Assembly (NCBI RefSeq): GCF_946227985.1
Contig: NZ_CAMKGL010000008.1
Location: 62,001-126,000 of the forward strand
From: Serratia quinivorans
Lineage (GTDB): Bacteria; Pseudomonadota; Gammaproteobacteria; Enterobacterales; Enterobacteriaceae
Direction: 5' to 3'
DNA: 64,000 bases
Below the pieces are notes generated by a model that made no database searches, was not told the DNA's origin, and saw only the letters and a program-made list of their open reading frames with translations. Positions within the stretch are counted from its first letter, which is position 1, and each line of letters begins with the position of its first letter. Position numbers and translations under genes: made by a program. Shown here piece after piece: positions 12,842-20,872 of this stretch.

Positions 12842-12860
12842 GATAATGATTCTCACTATT
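12842..12860. promoter_or_regulatory. Fur box of the feoABC operon
   Basis: GATAATGATTCTCACTATT matches the 19-bp Fur consensus at 15 of 19 positions, including an intact GATAATGAT half. It lies about 130 bp upstream of feoA in the only promoter-sized gap before the operon. Fur with Fe2+ is expected to repress here. Confidence 0.82.
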
Positions 12861-12990
12861 ATTATTTTGCGTATTCACTGCATTACTTCATGGATTGAAA
12901 CGTCGGTGGAGCGTCATGTTTACTTCCGCGCTTCCTTTGGAACGTTCTTTATCATCATCAGCCCAATAAGCTGGGCTCAGGGAAGGTTAC

Positions 12991-13215
12991 ATGCATCTTC
13001 AGCCTAAACGATCGTATAAGATCACCGGCTTCGCCAATGACATTGGCCCAGCCTACCGTCAGAAACTGTTATCGCTCGGCATGCTGCCGGGTTCATCGTT
13101 TGAAGTAGTGCGCGTAGCGCCGCTGGGTGACCCAATAGAAATTAAAACCCGCCGTGTCAGCCTGGTGCTGCGCAGGAAAGATCTGGCCCTGATCCTGCTC
13201 GACGGCCAATCCTGA
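12991..13215 (+). CDS. feoA: Ferrous iron transport protein FeoA
   Basis: A 74-residue small SH3-like cytoplasmic protein (starting [17 protein letters not shown]) with the family's conserved [16 protein letters not shown] and LRRKDLALI segments. FeoA is thought to interact with FeoB and modulate uptake. It is preceded by GGGAAGG and by a short hairpin at 12960-12977. It is first in the feoABC operon. Confidence 0.94.
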   Translation: MHLQPKRSYKITGFANDIGPAYRQKLLSLGMLPGSSFEVVRVAPLGDPIEIKTRRVSLVLRRKDLALILLDGQS

Positions 13216-13286
13216 CGCTGAGCCGCCTTGCCTTGGCCACGCATATTGCCTGGCCCAATTTCCCTTGACTGATATCACGCAATATT

Positions 13287-15602
13287 ATGAAAAAACTCAC
13301 TATTGGCTTAATAGGAAATCCTAATTCCGGCAAGACCACGCTGTTTAATCAGCTTACCGGGGCGCGCCAGCGGGTTGGTAACTGGGCGGGGGTGACGGTA
13401 GAGCGTAAAGAAGGCCTGTTCACCACGCCGCAATCCCAGGTCAAACTGGTCGATCTGCCCGGCACCTACTCCCTGACCACCATCTCGGAGCAAACCTCCC
13501 TCGATGAACAGATCGCCTGCCACTACATCCTGAGCGGCGACGCCGATCTGCTGATCAACGTGGTCGACGCTTCCAATCTGGAGCGCAATCTATACCTGAC
13601 GCTGCAACTGTTGGAACTGGGCATTCCCTGCATCGTTGCGCTGAACATGCTGGATATCGCCAGAAGCCAGAAAATTGATATTGATATTGCCGCACTGTCC
13701 GCACGCCTCGGCTGCCCGGTGGTACCGCTGGTCTCCACCAAGGCCGACGGTATTGGCGTACTAAAGCAAATGATCGACAATCATCAGTTCAACGAATTGA
13801 AGGCGCTGGTGCTCTACCCACCGGTGCTGCTGAAAGAAATGACCACGCTGAGCGACGCGATGCCGCAAAACCTGCCGAGCGAACAGCGTCGCTGGTTGGC
13901 ACTGCAAATGCTGGAAGGCGATATCTACAGCCATACCTTGGCCGGCCCGGCGGCGGCCCTGCTACCGGCAGCCAAAGAGGCGCTGCGACAGCAGCAACAG
14001 GAAGACCCGGCACTGGTGATCGCCGATGCGCGCTATCAGTCAATCGCCACCCTGTGTGACGCCGTCAGCAATTCTCAGCAGGCGATGCCAAACCGCCTGA
14101 CCGAGGCATTGGATAAAGTGATCCTCAATCGCTGGCTGGGGGTACCTATTTTCCTGCTGGTGATGTATCTGATGTTCCTGCTGGCGATCAACATCGGCGG
14201 CGCGCTACAGCCGATTTTCGATATTGGCTCAGCGGCCATCTTTATCCAGGGCATTCAATGGGTGGGCTATAACCTGCACTTCCCGGAATGGCTGACCATT
14301 TTCCTGGCGCAAGGGGTCGGTGGCGGTATCAATACCGTGCTGCCGCTGGTGCCACAAATCGGCATGATGTATCTGTTCCTGTCATTCCTTGAAGACTCCG
14401 GCTACATGGCGCGAGCGGCCTTCGTGATGGATCGCCTGATGCAGGCACTCGGACTGCCGGGTAAATCTTTCGTGCCGTTGATTGTCGGCTTCGGCTGTAA
14501 CGTGCCCTCCATCATGGGCGCACGCACGCTGGATGCTCAGCGCGAACGCCTGATTACCATCATGATGGCCCCCTTCATGTCCTGTGGTGCCCGGTTGGCA
14601 ATCTTCGCCGTCTTTGCCGCGGCCTTCTTCGGCCAGGACGGAGCGGGCGTGGTGTTCTCCCTGTATATGCTCGGCATTGTGGTGGCGATCCTCACTGGGC
14701 TGGTGTTGAAGTACACCATCATGCGCGGCGAAGCCTCCCCCTTCGTTATGGAGCTGCCGGTCTACCACGTGCCGCACCTGAAAAGCCTGCTGCTGCAAAC
14801 CTGGCAGCGACTGAAAGGCTTCGTCCTGCGTGCCGGTAAAGTGATCGTGATTGCCAGCATCTTCATTGGCGGCCTGAACAGCTTTTCGTTCAGTGGCAAG
14901 CCGGTGGATAACATCAATGACTCCGCTCTGGCATCAGTGTCCAAGGTGCTGACACCGCTGCTGCAGCCAATGGGCGTACACAATGATAACTGGCAAGCCA
15001 CCGTCGGCCTGGTCACCGGGGCCATGGCGAAAGAAGTGGTGGTCGGCACGCTGAACACGCTGTACACCGCCGAACACATCAATAACACCGAGTTTGACGC
15101 CGCCAACTTTAACCTGCTGGACGAACTGGGCGGTGCCCTGGATACCACCTGGCAGGGTTTGAAAGACACCTTCAGCCTGAGCGTGCTGTCCAACCCGATT
15201 GAGGCCAGCAAGGGTGACGGGGAAATGGACGTCGGTTCGATGGGCGTGATGAGCAGTAAATTCGGTTCAGGAGTCTCCGCCTACAGCTACCTGATTTTCG
15301 TGTTGCTGTATGTCCCCTGCGTCTCTGTCATGGGGGCTATCGCCCGTGAATCCAGCCGCGGCTGGATGACCTTCTCCATTCTCTGGGGGCTGAATGTCGC
15401 TTACTCGTTGGCCACGCTGTTTTATCAGGTCGCCACCTTCAGCCAGCACCCACAGTACAGCCTGACGGCGATAACCATCGTGGTGCTGTTCAATGTGTTG
15501 ATCCTGTTCGGCCTGCGCCGGGCGCGCAGTCGGGTAACGGTACGTCTGGGCAACGTCACACCCGCAGCCTGCTGTCAGGGTGCCAAGGGCAACTGTCACT
15601 GA
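13287..15602 (+). CDS. feoB: Ferrous iron transporter FeoB
   Basis: A 771-residue inner-membrane Fe2+ transporter. The N-terminal G domain shows G1 GNPNSGKTT (residues 10-18), G3 DLPG and G4 NMLD, so it should bind GTP. A GDI-like helical part follows, then a polytopic membrane domain from about residue 280 with the two Gate segments typical of FeoB. The C-terminus ends in a cysteine-containing tail (CC and a final NCH). Its TGA shares one base with the feoC ATG. The operon is under an apparent Fur box. Confidence 0.97.
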   Translation: MKKLTIGLIGNPNSGKTTLFNQLTGARQRVGNWAGVTVERKEGLFTTPQSQVKLVDLPGTYSLTTISEQTSLDEQIACHYILSGDADLLINVVDASNLERNLYLTLQLLELGIPCIVALNMLDIARSQKIDIDIAALSARLGCPVVPLVSTKADGIGVLKQMIDNHQFNELKALVLYPPVLLKEMTTLSDAMPQNLPSEQRRWLALQMLEGDIYSHTLAGPAAALLPAAKEALRQQQQEDPALVIADARYQSIATLCDAVSNSQQAMPNRLTEALDKVILNRWLGVPIFLLVMYLMFLLAINIGGALQPIFDIGSAAIFIQGIQWVGYNLHFPEWLTIFLAQGVGGGINTVLPLVPQIGMMYLFLSFLEDSGYMARAAFVMDRLMQALGLPGKSFVPLIVGFGCNVPSIMGARTLDAQRERLITIMMAPFMSCGARLAIFAVFAAAFFGQDGAGVVFSLYMLGIVVAILTGLVLKYTIMRGEASPFVMELPVYHVPHLKSLLLQTWQRLKGFVLRAGKVIVIASIFIGGLNSFSFSGKPVDNINDSALASVSKVLTPLLQPMGVHNDNWQATVGLVTGAMAKEVVVGTLNTLYTAEHINNTEFDAANFNLLDELGGALDTTWQGLKDTFSLSVLSNPIEASKGDGEMDVGSMGVMSSKFGSGVSAYSYLIFVLLYVPCVSVMGAIARESSRGWMTFSILWGLNVAYSLATLFYQVATFSQHPQYSLTAITIVVLFNVLILFGLRRARSRVTVRLGNVTPAACCQGAKGNCH

Positions 15603-15841
15603 TGGCCGGCCTGTTGCAGATCCGCGATGCATTGGCGCTGCACGGCAGCGTGCAGGCGCTTCAACTCAGCCGTCAGTTGGCGGCTCCGCTGCCGTTAGTG
15701 CAGGCAATGCTGGAGCGTTTAATCGCGATGGGGAAAGTGGAGCGAATCGAGCAGGATAATAGCGCCTGCCTGAGCGGCAGTTGCAAAAGCTGCCCTGAGG
15801 GCCAGAAGTGCAGTACGGTGGTCTATCGTTTGAAGTCGTAA
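15602..15841 (+). CDS. feoC: FeoC, winged-helix partner of FeoB
   Basis: A 79-residue winged-helix protein. The C-terminal wing carries four cysteines (Cys56, Cys61, Cys64, Cys70 in the stretch CLSGSCKSCPEGQKC), the pattern that binds an oxygen-sensitive iron-sulfur cluster in enterobacterial FeoC. FeoC protects FeoB from FtsH proteolysis in Salmonella. The ATG overlaps the feoB stop by one base. Confidence 0.9.
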   Translation: MAGLLQIRDALALHGSVQALQLSRQLAAPLPLVQAMLERLIAMGKVERIEQDNSACLSGSCKSCPEGQKCSTVVYRLKS

Positions 15842-15888
15842 AGAAGGATCGGGGCGCGGCACAGGCGCGCCCCCTGTTTAATCAGTCG

Positions 15889-16173
15889 TTATTTCTTGTC
15901 TTTATACACGTCAGCAATCGCGCTGAACTTGCCGTGTTCACGGCCTGCCAGAATAACGTAGTATTGGCCGCCTTTTTCATCAGCCAGTTTGGACAGTTCT
16001 TCTTTTGCGTCCATTGGCGACGTGGTCTGTGCGGTAGTGGTCACTGAACCCACTTTCTCGTATTTACCCGGATTCTTGTCCAGATCTTCCTTGGTCAGCA
16101 GGGTCGCGGCCATGGAGCTGAAAGACACTGAACCTACAACTAACGCGGCAATAATCATTTTCAAAGATTTCAT
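15889..16173 (-). CDS. Small periplasmic DUF1471 (YhcN/BhsA-like) protein
   Basis: A 94-residue protein with a clear Sec signal peptide (MKSLKMIIAALVVGSVSFSS then Ala-rich cleavage region near residue 23) and a mature part of about 70 residues that looks like the DUF1471 fold of BhsA, McbA and YhcN. These are small stress-induced exported proteins affecting biofilm or envelope permeability. An in-frame ATG five codons upstream is possible, but the signal peptide begins best at 16173. It stands alone between convergent feoC and bioH. The individual paralogue cannot be assigned. Confidence 0.8.
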   Translation of the reverse strand: MKSLKMIIAALVVGSVSFSSMAATLLTKEDLDKNPGKYEKVGSVTTTAQTTSPMDAKEELSKLADEKGGQYYVILAGREHGKFSAIADVYKDKK

Positions 16174-16315
16174 TACAATACCTCTCAATGGATAATTTAT
16201 TTATTATGAAAACTGTCCAGGGTAAATGCGTCATAACACCGGCTGCCGTGACATCTTCTGACCTCGCTGCTTTCCCTGACGAGAGCCGTTTTCCCAGAGA
16301 CGAAACGCCAAAGTA

Positions 16316-16337
16316 AAAAAACCATGAACGGTTTTTT
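16316..16337. terminator. Bidirectional terminator downstream of bioH
   Basis: AAAAAACC (16316-16323) and GGTTTTTT (16330-16337) form a perfect stem with a 6-base loop, flanked by A- and T-runs. It lies about 80 bp after the bioH stop on the minus strand. Confidence 0.75.
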
Positions 16338-16419
16338 CATTTCCCAGCCAACGCAGTTACCCCACTAAGTATCGGACAGGTTTATTTTTTATCCACTAAG
16401 CGGCTATTTTTTTAACGCT

Positions 16420-17214
16420 TTATTGTGCGTTTTCGCGGCGGATCCCACTTTCGGCCACAAAGGTGCAGATAATTTCAGCGAATTCCTCAGGCTGAGAAAT
16501 AAATGGCGCGTGGGCCGCTTTCGCAATGATGATTGACGGCGAGTGTGGCCAACTGACGTCGAGCAATTCAGCGACCTTGCGCGGCACTAATCCGTCCAGA
16601 TAACCGTAAACCCGCAACAGGGGTAGTGACAGCTGCGCCAACGACTGACGGAGGTCGGCAGTCCGCAGTATTTCAAGGCCGCCGTTCAGAACTTCAACGC
16701 TCGGGGTCGGCTGGTTAAGCACCACCGATTTCAGCAAGCGGGCGTCCTGCCGCGCACTTTCCGTGCCCAACGTTTGTAATGCCAGAAAACGCTCTACGGT
16801 GCGCTGGAAATCCTGGCTCAGCTGATGCTGAAAACCGCTTAGCACCTCCGGGCGGATCCCCGGCCAATCATCCTGTGCAGCAAAACATGGCGAAGAAGCT
16901 ACGGTGATCACCCCATGCACCCGTTGCGGCTGCGTCAACGCAATCTGGCTTGCCACCAGCCCACCGAGCGACCAACCCAACCACCAGGCCTGCGCCGGCG
17001 CGGCATCCAACACAATTTCCGCCATTTGCTCAAGCGACATGGCAGCAAACCCCTGGCTGCGGCCATAGCCCGGCAGATCGACCAGATGCAGGCGAAAATG
17101 CGGCGTCAGCCGCTCAAGCATGCAACTCCACACTTCCGCGTTCAGCCCCCAGCCGTGCAGCAGCACAAGATCGCGGTCGCCTTCACCTATTGTTTGCCAG
17201 TACAACGCTGTCAT
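16420..17214 (-). CDS. bioH: Pimeloyl-ACP methyl ester carboxylesterase BioH
   Basis: A 264-residue alpha/beta-hydrolase. The nucleophile elbow GWSLGG places the catalytic serine at residue 82; the acid lies in the YLDGLVP segment and the histidine in KAAHAPF near the C-terminus, matching the E. coli triad. BioH removes the methyl group from pimeloyl-ACP methyl ester at the end of pimelate synthesis for biotin. It is divergent from gntX with about 40 bp between start codons, the standard arrangement. Confidence 0.95.
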   Translation of the reverse strand: MTALYWQTIGEGDRDLVLLHGWGLNAEVWSCMLERLTPHFRLHLVDLPGYGRSQGFAAMSLEQMAEIVLDAAPAQAWWLGWSLGGLVASQIALTQPQRVHGVITVASSPCFAAQDDWPGIRPEVLSGFQHQLSQDFQRTVERFLALQTLGTESARQDARLLKSVVLNQPTPSVEVLNGGLEILRTADLRQSLAQLSLPLLRVYGYLDGLVPRKVAELLDVSWPHSPSIIIAKAAHAPFISQPEEFAEIICTFVAESGIRRENAQ

Positions 17215-17256
17215 CGGTTATTGTCCTTTCATTCTCATCCGTCAGGGAGGACGGCT

Positions 17257-17940
17257 ATGCTAACAATCTACAGCCGCTGTTGGCTATGCCGACAGCCATT
17301 ACGCCTCAGCCATCATGGCATCTGCAGCTATTGTTTGCGCCACCTGCCGGCCAAGCCCCTATGCTGCCCCCGCTGCGGCCTGCCCGCCGGCGATGCCGCA
17401 TTACCCTGTGGCCGCTGCCTGCAGCAACCGCCCCCCTGGCAGGCATTGGTGTTCGTCAGCGACTATCAGGCCCCGTTGCGTCAGCTAATCAAGAAATTCA
17501 AGTTTCAGCAAACGCCAGAACTGGCGCCGCTGCTGGCACGGCTCATTTTGCTAAACTGGCAACAAGCGCATCGAGAGCAGTATTTGAACAGACCCGATGT
17601 GATTTTAGCGGTACCCTTGCAGGCAAAACGTTGCTGGCGACGCGGCTATAACCAGAGCAGCCTGCTGGCACGGCCGCTGGCTTACTGGTTGGGCTGCGAC
17701 TACCGCCCCGCCGCCCTGAGTCGGGTACGCAAAACCGCCCCACAGCAAGGGTTGCCGGCCCGCATGCGGCGGCGTAATCTGCGCGGAGCATTTCGTTGCC
17801 ATGAATCCCTCGAAGGCCGACATATCGCCCTGCTGGACGATGTGGTGACGACGGGCAGCACGGTGGCGGAAATTGCCAGGTTGTTGCAGCGGCAGGGCGT
17901 GGCATCAATACAGATCTGGTGCGTTTGCCGCACGTTGTAG
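17257..17940 (+). CDS. gntX: GntX/ComF-family phosphoribosyltransferase-like protein
   Basis: A 227-residue ComF-family protein. The N-terminus has four cysteine pairs (CWLC, CSYC, CCPRC, CGRC) likely to bind zinc, and the C-terminal half has the phosphoribosyltransferase signature IALLDDVVTTGSTV. Homologues are linked to DNA uptake or use of DNA as nutrient, and the gene name comes from an early gluconate report. A longer in-frame start would run through bioH; the ATG at 17257, after GGGAGG, gives the same 227 residues as the E. coli protein. Confidence 0.93.
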   Translation: MLTIYSRCWLCRQPLRLSHHGICSYCLRHLPAKPLCCPRCGLPAGDAALPCGRCLQQPPPWQALVFVSDYQAPLRQLIKKFKFQQTPELAPLLARLILLNWQQAHREQYLNRPDVILAVPLQAKRCWRRGYNQSSLLARPLAYWLGCDYRPAALSRVRKTAPQQGLPARMRRRNLRGAFRCHESLEGRHIALLDDVVTTGSTVAEIARLLQRQGVASIQIWCVCRTL

Positions 17941-18007
17941 TGCCACGGCAATGGGCGTATTATAACCTAGTATTAAAGTCAACTATTTGAACTAACGAGC
18001 TAATGCC

Positions 18008-18583
18008 ATGATTCGTATAACAGATACTGCACAGGAACACTTTGCCAAACTGCTGGCAAATCAAGAGGAAGGCACCCAAATCCGCGTATTCGTGATCAAC
18101 CCGGGTACGCCTACGGCCGAATGCGGTGTCTCTTATTGCCCGCCGGACGCGGTTGAAGCGACAGACACCGAGCTGAAGTTCGAAAAGCTGTCCGCCTATA
18201 TCGACGAACTGAGCAAGCCTTATCTGATTGATGCCGAAATTGACTTCGTCACCGACCAACTGGGCTCGCAGCTGACGCTGAAAGCGCCAAACGCCAAAAT
18301 GCGCAAAGTGGACGACAATGCCCCGCTGATGGAGCGCGTTGAATACGTACTGCAGTCACAGATCAACCCACAGCTGGCAGGCCACGGTGGCCGTGTGACG
18401 CTGATGGAAATCACTGATGACAGCCTGGCGATCCTGCAGTTCGGTGGCGGCTGTAACGGTTGTTCCATGGTCGATGTGACCCTGAAGGAAGGCATCGAGA
18501 AAGAGCTGCTGCAGAAGTTCCCTGAACTGAAAGGCGTGCGCGATTTGACCGAGCACCAGCGCGGCGAGCACTCCTATTATTGA
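18008..18583 (+). CDS. nfuA: Fe-S biogenesis carrier NfuA
   Basis: A 191-residue protein with an N-terminal degenerate A-type scaffold domain and a C-terminal Nfu domain holding the CNGC motif (Cys149, Cys152) that binds a 4Fe-4S cluster between two subunits. NfuA delivers clusters to targets such as aconitase and lipoyl synthase under oxidative stress or iron starvation. The last codons and the TGA sit against the boundary of an ERIC element. In E. coli gntT follows here; in this window it does not. Confidence 0.96.
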   Translation: MIRITDTAQEHFAKLLANQEEGTQIRVFVINPGTPTAECGVSYCPPDAVEATDTELKFEKLSAYIDELSKPYLIDAEIDFVTDQLGSQLTLKAPNAKMRKVDDNAPLMERVEYVLQSQINPQLAGHGGRVTLMEITDDSLAILQFGGGCNGCSMVDVTLKEGIEKELLQKFPELKGVRDLTEHQRGEHSYY

Positions 18584-18707
18584 TCCCCTTCTTACTTGAA
18601 GTTGCAGCGTTGTTGGCTGCGTGCGCTCACCCCAGTCACTTACGAAAGTAAGCTCCTGGGGATTTACGCACTTGCCGCCTAGCTGCAACGCCAATTAATT
18701 TGGGTAT
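18582..18707. repeat. ERIC element between nfuA and malQ
   Basis: A full-length enterobacterial repetitive intergenic consensus (about 126 bp). The central palindrome shows CACCCCAGTCACTTAC and GTAAGCTCCTGGGGATTTAC, which agree with the known ERIC core. The ends are the ERIC inverted repeats; the right one reads as ATACCC on the minus strand. The left boundary coincides with the nfuA stop codon. Confidence 0.92.
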
Positions 18708-18721
18708 CCGCCCATTAAGGA

Positions 18722-18761
18722 TGAGAATCTTGGTTCTCAGATTTCATCTTTAATGAAATCT
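18722..18761 (-). terminator. Two consecutive hairpins at the 3' end of malQ
   Basis: AGATTTCAT (18739-18747) pairs with ATGAAATCT (18753-18761), and TGAGAA (18722-18727) pairs with TTCTCA (18734-18739). They lie just past the malQ stop on the minus strand. No T-run follows, so a role as terminator or RNA 3'-end stabiliser is inference. Confidence 0.4.
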
Positions 18762-18772
18762 TGCATCCATAA

Positions 18773-20863
18773 TTACCCTACCGACACCTTACGCCGCCGC
18801 TTGTCTAAATCCTTCAGTAAGCGATTGACGTGTTGGTCGGCAAACATCTCCTCCAGCGTTTGGGTCAATTTACGCCGCCAGTTCGGGTACTGACTGCTGG
18901 TACCGGGAATATTGACCGGATCCGCCATGTCCAGCCAGTCTTCCGGCTGCAGACCCAGCAACGCGCTGGCGCTGTCGGCAACGTAACGCTGCAAGCCCCG
19001 GTTAAGCAACGGGCTCATCTTCAACAACGCCGCCTTTTTTCCTACCTTTTGCGGCACACAACCATAGTGGTGCAGCCCGTCCAGCAATCCCTGCTTGGCA
19101 CGTTCGCGGTCGGCAAACAGCCCTTTGAGGATCTCCGCATCCGGATACAACCCCAGTTGGTTGCCCAACTGCAGGTCACCACTTTGCCAATAGCCGCGCA
19201 GCGTCGGCAGATCGTGCGTGGTAATGGTCGCCATGGCCTGCACCGGATAGGCCTGCGGTGCGCGGAAGTGGTTCTCACCGTCACGTTCGAAATACAGCAC
19301 CTTATAGGAATAGACCCCGCTGTCGCGCAACTTCGCGACAATCTCAACCGGAACGGTACCGAGGTCTTCGCCAATCACCATACAGCGGTGGCGTTGGCTT
19401 TCCAGCGCCAGCACCGCCAACAGGTCATCCACCGGGTATTTCACATAGGCACCGTGAACCGCCGTTTCACCGTAGGGGATCCACCACAGGCGCAGCAACG
19501 CCATCACATGATCAATGCGCAATGCACCGCAGCTGGTCATGTTAGCGCGCAGCAGATCGATAAACGGCTGGTAGCCACGCGCCGCCATCACATGCGGGTC
19601 CATCGGCGGCAGGCCCCAGTTTTGCCCGAGCGGCCCCAGAATGTCCGGCGGTGCGCCCACCGAGGCTTTCAGACAATAAAGATCCGGCTCGCACCAGGTT
19701 TCCGAACCCCCTTCCGCCACGCCGACCGCCAAATCGCGATACAGGCCAATTGGCATCTGCTGTTGCTGGCTCAGGCGGAAACAATCGGCGAACTGGCTGG
19801 CGGCCAGCCACTGCAGCCACAGGTAAAACTGCACCTGATCCTGCTGTTGCTGACAAAATTGCTGCACCGCAGCGCTGTCGCCCTGTTGATATTGCTCCGG
19901 CCAGGCCGGCCAGCCCCACAGGCTGCTGTCAATGGCTGCCAAATGGGCATGCAGCGCATCAAAGGCCGCCTGCTGATACAGGCTGTCACCGCCGTCGAGA
20001 ACAAACTGCTCAAATGCCTGGCGCTGCTCGTCACCTGCTTTGCGCGCCTGGAACTGCGGGAACGCCAGCTTCAGCGCCGCCAGCTTAAGCTGCGTCACCG
20101 TGCTGTAATCCACCTGTTCAGTGCTACGCGCTGCGGCCAATTTTTTCTGCGTGGTCGGTTTCAACCACCATTGCTGCGCGGCATCGTTACGCTGGAAATC
20201 TTCCACCGCGTTCACATCGATATAAATCACGTTCAGCCAGCGGCGCGATGACGGGCTGTACGGGCTGGCGCTTTCCGGGTTGGCCGGATACAGCGCGTGG
20301 ATCGGGTTCAGGCCAACAAAAGCACCACCTCGTTCACCGACCTGCTCTACCATCTGGCGCAGATCGCCAAAGTCACCGATGCCCCAGTTGCGATCGGATC
20401 GCAAGGTATACAGCTGGACGCAAGCGCCCCACAGCTTCTTTCCGGTCAGCAAGGCATCCGGTTCAAAGCAGCGTTTCGGTGCCACGATCAGCCGACATTG
20501 CCATTGTTGCTCGCCCTGCTTCAGCGTCAGTTGGTGATAACCCGGCGGTAACTCGCTCGGCAGGGTAAAGGTTCTACGCGCGCTGGCACGTCCCTGTAGC
20601 TGGCCACCGTCTTCGCGTTGCAGCGTCCACAGATACTCGCCGCTGCCTGCCAGCGGCAATGCCACCGGCGCCCCCTGATAGAAGACCTTCACCGCCGGTA
20701 GCGGCAGCACTGCGGCCTCCAGCGGGGTCGTACTGCGCCCCATGGCGTCCAGCAGTCGGCGCTTGGTGTCCTCAGCGATCGCCTGCTGTTGACCGTGGGC
20801 ATTAATATAATCGGCAGCGATACCCGCCTGAGCGGCCGCCTGATCGATGACCTTGTGATCCAT
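18773..20863 (-). CDS. malQ: 4-alpha-glucanotransferase (amylomaltase)
   Basis: A 696-residue GH77 enzyme that transfers glucan segments between maltodextrins and releases glucose. The GH77 catalytic stretches are present: RIDHVMALLRLWW (with the nucleophile Asp), VIGEDLGTVP (acid/base Glu) and TITTHDLPTLRGYW. The start has GGAG about 8 bp upstream. It begins 9 bp after the malP stop, so the two form the malPQ operon, which MalT activates. Confidence 0.96.
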   Translation of the reverse strand: MDHKVIDQAAAQAGIAADYINAHGQQQAIAEDTKRRLLDAMGRSTTPLEAAVLPLPAVKVFYQGAPVALPLAGSGEYLWTLQREDGGQLQGRASARRTFTLPSELPPGYHQLTLKQGEQQWQCRLIVAPKRCFEPDALLTGKKLWGACVQLYTLRSDRNWGIGDFGDLRQMVEQVGERGGAFVGLNPIHALYPANPESASPYSPSSRRWLNVIYIDVNAVEDFQRNDAAQQWWLKPTTQKKLAAARSTEQVDYSTVTQLKLAALKLAFPQFQARKAGDEQRQAFEQFVLDGGDSLYQQAAFDALHAHLAAIDSSLWGWPAWPEQYQQGDSAAVQQFCQQQQDQVQFYLWLQWLAASQFADCFRLSQQQQMPIGLYRDLAVGVAEGGSETWCEPDLYCLKASVGAPPDILGPLGQNWGLPPMDPHVMAARGYQPFIDLLRANMTSCGALRIDHVMALLRLWWIPYGETAVHGAYVKYPVDDLLAVLALESQRHRCMVIGEDLGTVPVEIVAKLRDSGVYSYKVLYFERDGENHFRAPQAYPVQAMATITTHDLPTLRGYWQSGDLQLGNQLGLYPDAEILKGLFADRERAKQGLLDGLHHYGCVPQKVGKKAALLKMSPLLNRGLQRYVADSASALLGLQPEDWLDMADPVNIPGTSSQYPNWRRKLTQTLEEMFADQHVNRLLKDLDKRRRKVSVG

Positions 20864-20872
20864 TCGTTCTCC

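Noticed and set aside
18830-20251. 473-codon frame antisense to malQ
   Set aside because: Long antisense frame caused by codon bias; composition rich in His, Gln and Arg and no domain. The sense gene is a clear GH77 enzyme.
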